Below the pieces are notes generated by a model. It had not been told where the DNA came from. It did no database searches and saw only the letters and a program-made list of their open reading frames with translations. A DNA stretch of 23,133 nt from an uncultured Bacilli bacterium. GTDB taxonomy: Bacteria; Bacillota_I; Bacilli_A; RF39; UBA660. The stretch is taken from positions 1-23,133 of the forward strand of contig CANRJE010000011.1 of assembly GCA_947630865.1 (NCBI GenBank). The letters run 5' to 3'. A program made the translations under genes and the position numbers. Below are positions 22,831 to 23,133 of this stretch, piece by piece (positions within the stretch are counted from its first letter, which is position 1; each line of letters starts with the position of its first letter).

Positions 22831-22908
22831 TTATTTAAATAGTAAGGTGATTACTATAAAAAATAATAGTAAAATTATAATAAATTGAGAAAGTTCTCTC
22901 TTTGTCAT
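22831..22908 (-). CDS. candidate type I toxin peptide, unit D
   Basis: The same 25-residue peptide as units B and C, but the gene differs by four substitutions, all synonymous: CTA/TTA at Leu13, TTC/TTT at Phe17, ACT/ACC at Thr21 and CTG/CTA at Leu23. This is direct evidence that the minus-strand frame is translated and selected. The ribosome site and covering hairpin are conserved. Its leader hairpin (22978-22948) carries a change (TCAGGTG for TCAGATG) that still permits G.U pairing. Confidence 0.82.
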   Translation of the reverse strand: MTKRELSQFIIILLLFFIVITLLFK

Positions 22909-22983
22909 AATATCACCACCTTTCTCTTATCTTTTGATAATTGAAAGGAAAAACACCTGATAATTTCAAATGTATCCATAAAA

Positions 22984-23012
22984 ATTATATCAAGCACTTT
23001 TTAATACTGCAA
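22984..23012 (-). promoter_or_regulatory. promoter of toxin mRNA, unit D
   Basis: Minus strand TTGCAG (23012-23007), 17-bp spacer, TATAAT (22989-22984). The repeat homology ends just beyond it, at about 23013, closing the array. Confidence 0.8.
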
Positions 23013-23133
23013 GAAATTATAATAATAAATATAAAAAATAAATTATTTTATGTTAAAATGTTTAGCAAGTTATGAAAGTTTTAATGTAAATTAAAAGTTT
23101 TATAACGCTATTGTACCTAATTTCTGACGAAAA

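Larger units (their letters stand above)
19789..23012. repeat. four-unit array of candidate type I toxin-antitoxin modules
   Basis: Units: A 19789-20126, B 20143-20470, C 20487-20815, D 22684-23012. B, C and D are near-identical tandem copies with a period of 344-345 bp. A shares both promoters and the 5' RNA segment but has a different toxin and hairpins. C and D are separated by an IS1202-like element. In every unit a plus-strand RNA and a minus-strand peptide mRNA converge and overlap. Units are joined by divergent promoter pairs. Nothing else is recognisable from 23013 to the window end. Confidence 0.85.

Noticed and set aside
20117..23002. CRISPR array suggested by regular repeats
   Set aside because: The repeat units are about 345 bp with no short repeat/unique spacer pattern; they contain promoters and genes.

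Overview
The window is very AT-rich, uses TGG for Trp and TGA as a real stop (the standard code), has AGGAGG/GGTG ribosome sites and sigma-A type promoters, and carries spoIIGA-sigE. This points to a low-GC, Gram-positive, probably endospore-forming member of the Bacilli/Erysipelotrichia kind of lineage. I cannot name the species.

Chromosomal part, 1-14518. In order: a Fic protein (-); an alpha/beta hydrolase (+) convergent with an unrecognised gene lying downstream of murC (-); a PflA-like radical SAM protein (+) divergent from murC; a tightly overlapping minus-strand operon (read 8923 to 4732) of a zinc-ribbon membrane protein, a TPM-domain membrane protein, 5-formyltetrahydrofolate cyclo-ligase, the tRNA t6A dehydratase TcdA and an exported protein of unknown function; a long membrane protein with seven PASTA-like repeats and no kinase (+); a small membrane protein (+); the mother-cell sporulation pair spoIIGA-sigE behind a perfect Spo0A box (+); a small unknown gene; and tRNA-Thr(GGU). 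Many genes overlap by 4 bp or share terminators.

Accessory part, 14520-19700. After the tRNA lies a decaying island: a 27-codon stub of a large serine recombinase, an orphan coding fragment, a nested hairpin of about 115 bp, a relic of insertion-sequence ends, a DUF1016/PDDEXK nuclease gene with an in-frame UGA at a Trp position, a DUF6414-like gene broken by a frameshift beside an (AAT)16 tract, a truncated ASCH gene joined to another fragment, a candidate structured RNA, and an apparently intact ADP-ribosylglycohydrolase behind a perfect consensus promoter.

Array, 19789-23012. This is the most interesting part. Four consecutive units each have a plus-strand promoter driving a ~110-nt structured RNA with a terminator, facing a minus-strand promoter driving a short mRNA for a 25-27 residue membrane-spanning peptide with a strong but hairpin-occluded Shine-Dalgarno. 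The layout is that of type I toxin-antitoxin modules. Three units (period ~345 bp) encode the same peptide, one of them with four substitutions that are all synonymous. The first unit encodes a different peptide, and its RNA hairpin has changed together with its own toxin leader. An IS1202-like insertion sequence (20831-22656) with a 26-bp target duplication sits between the third and fourth units without breaking either.
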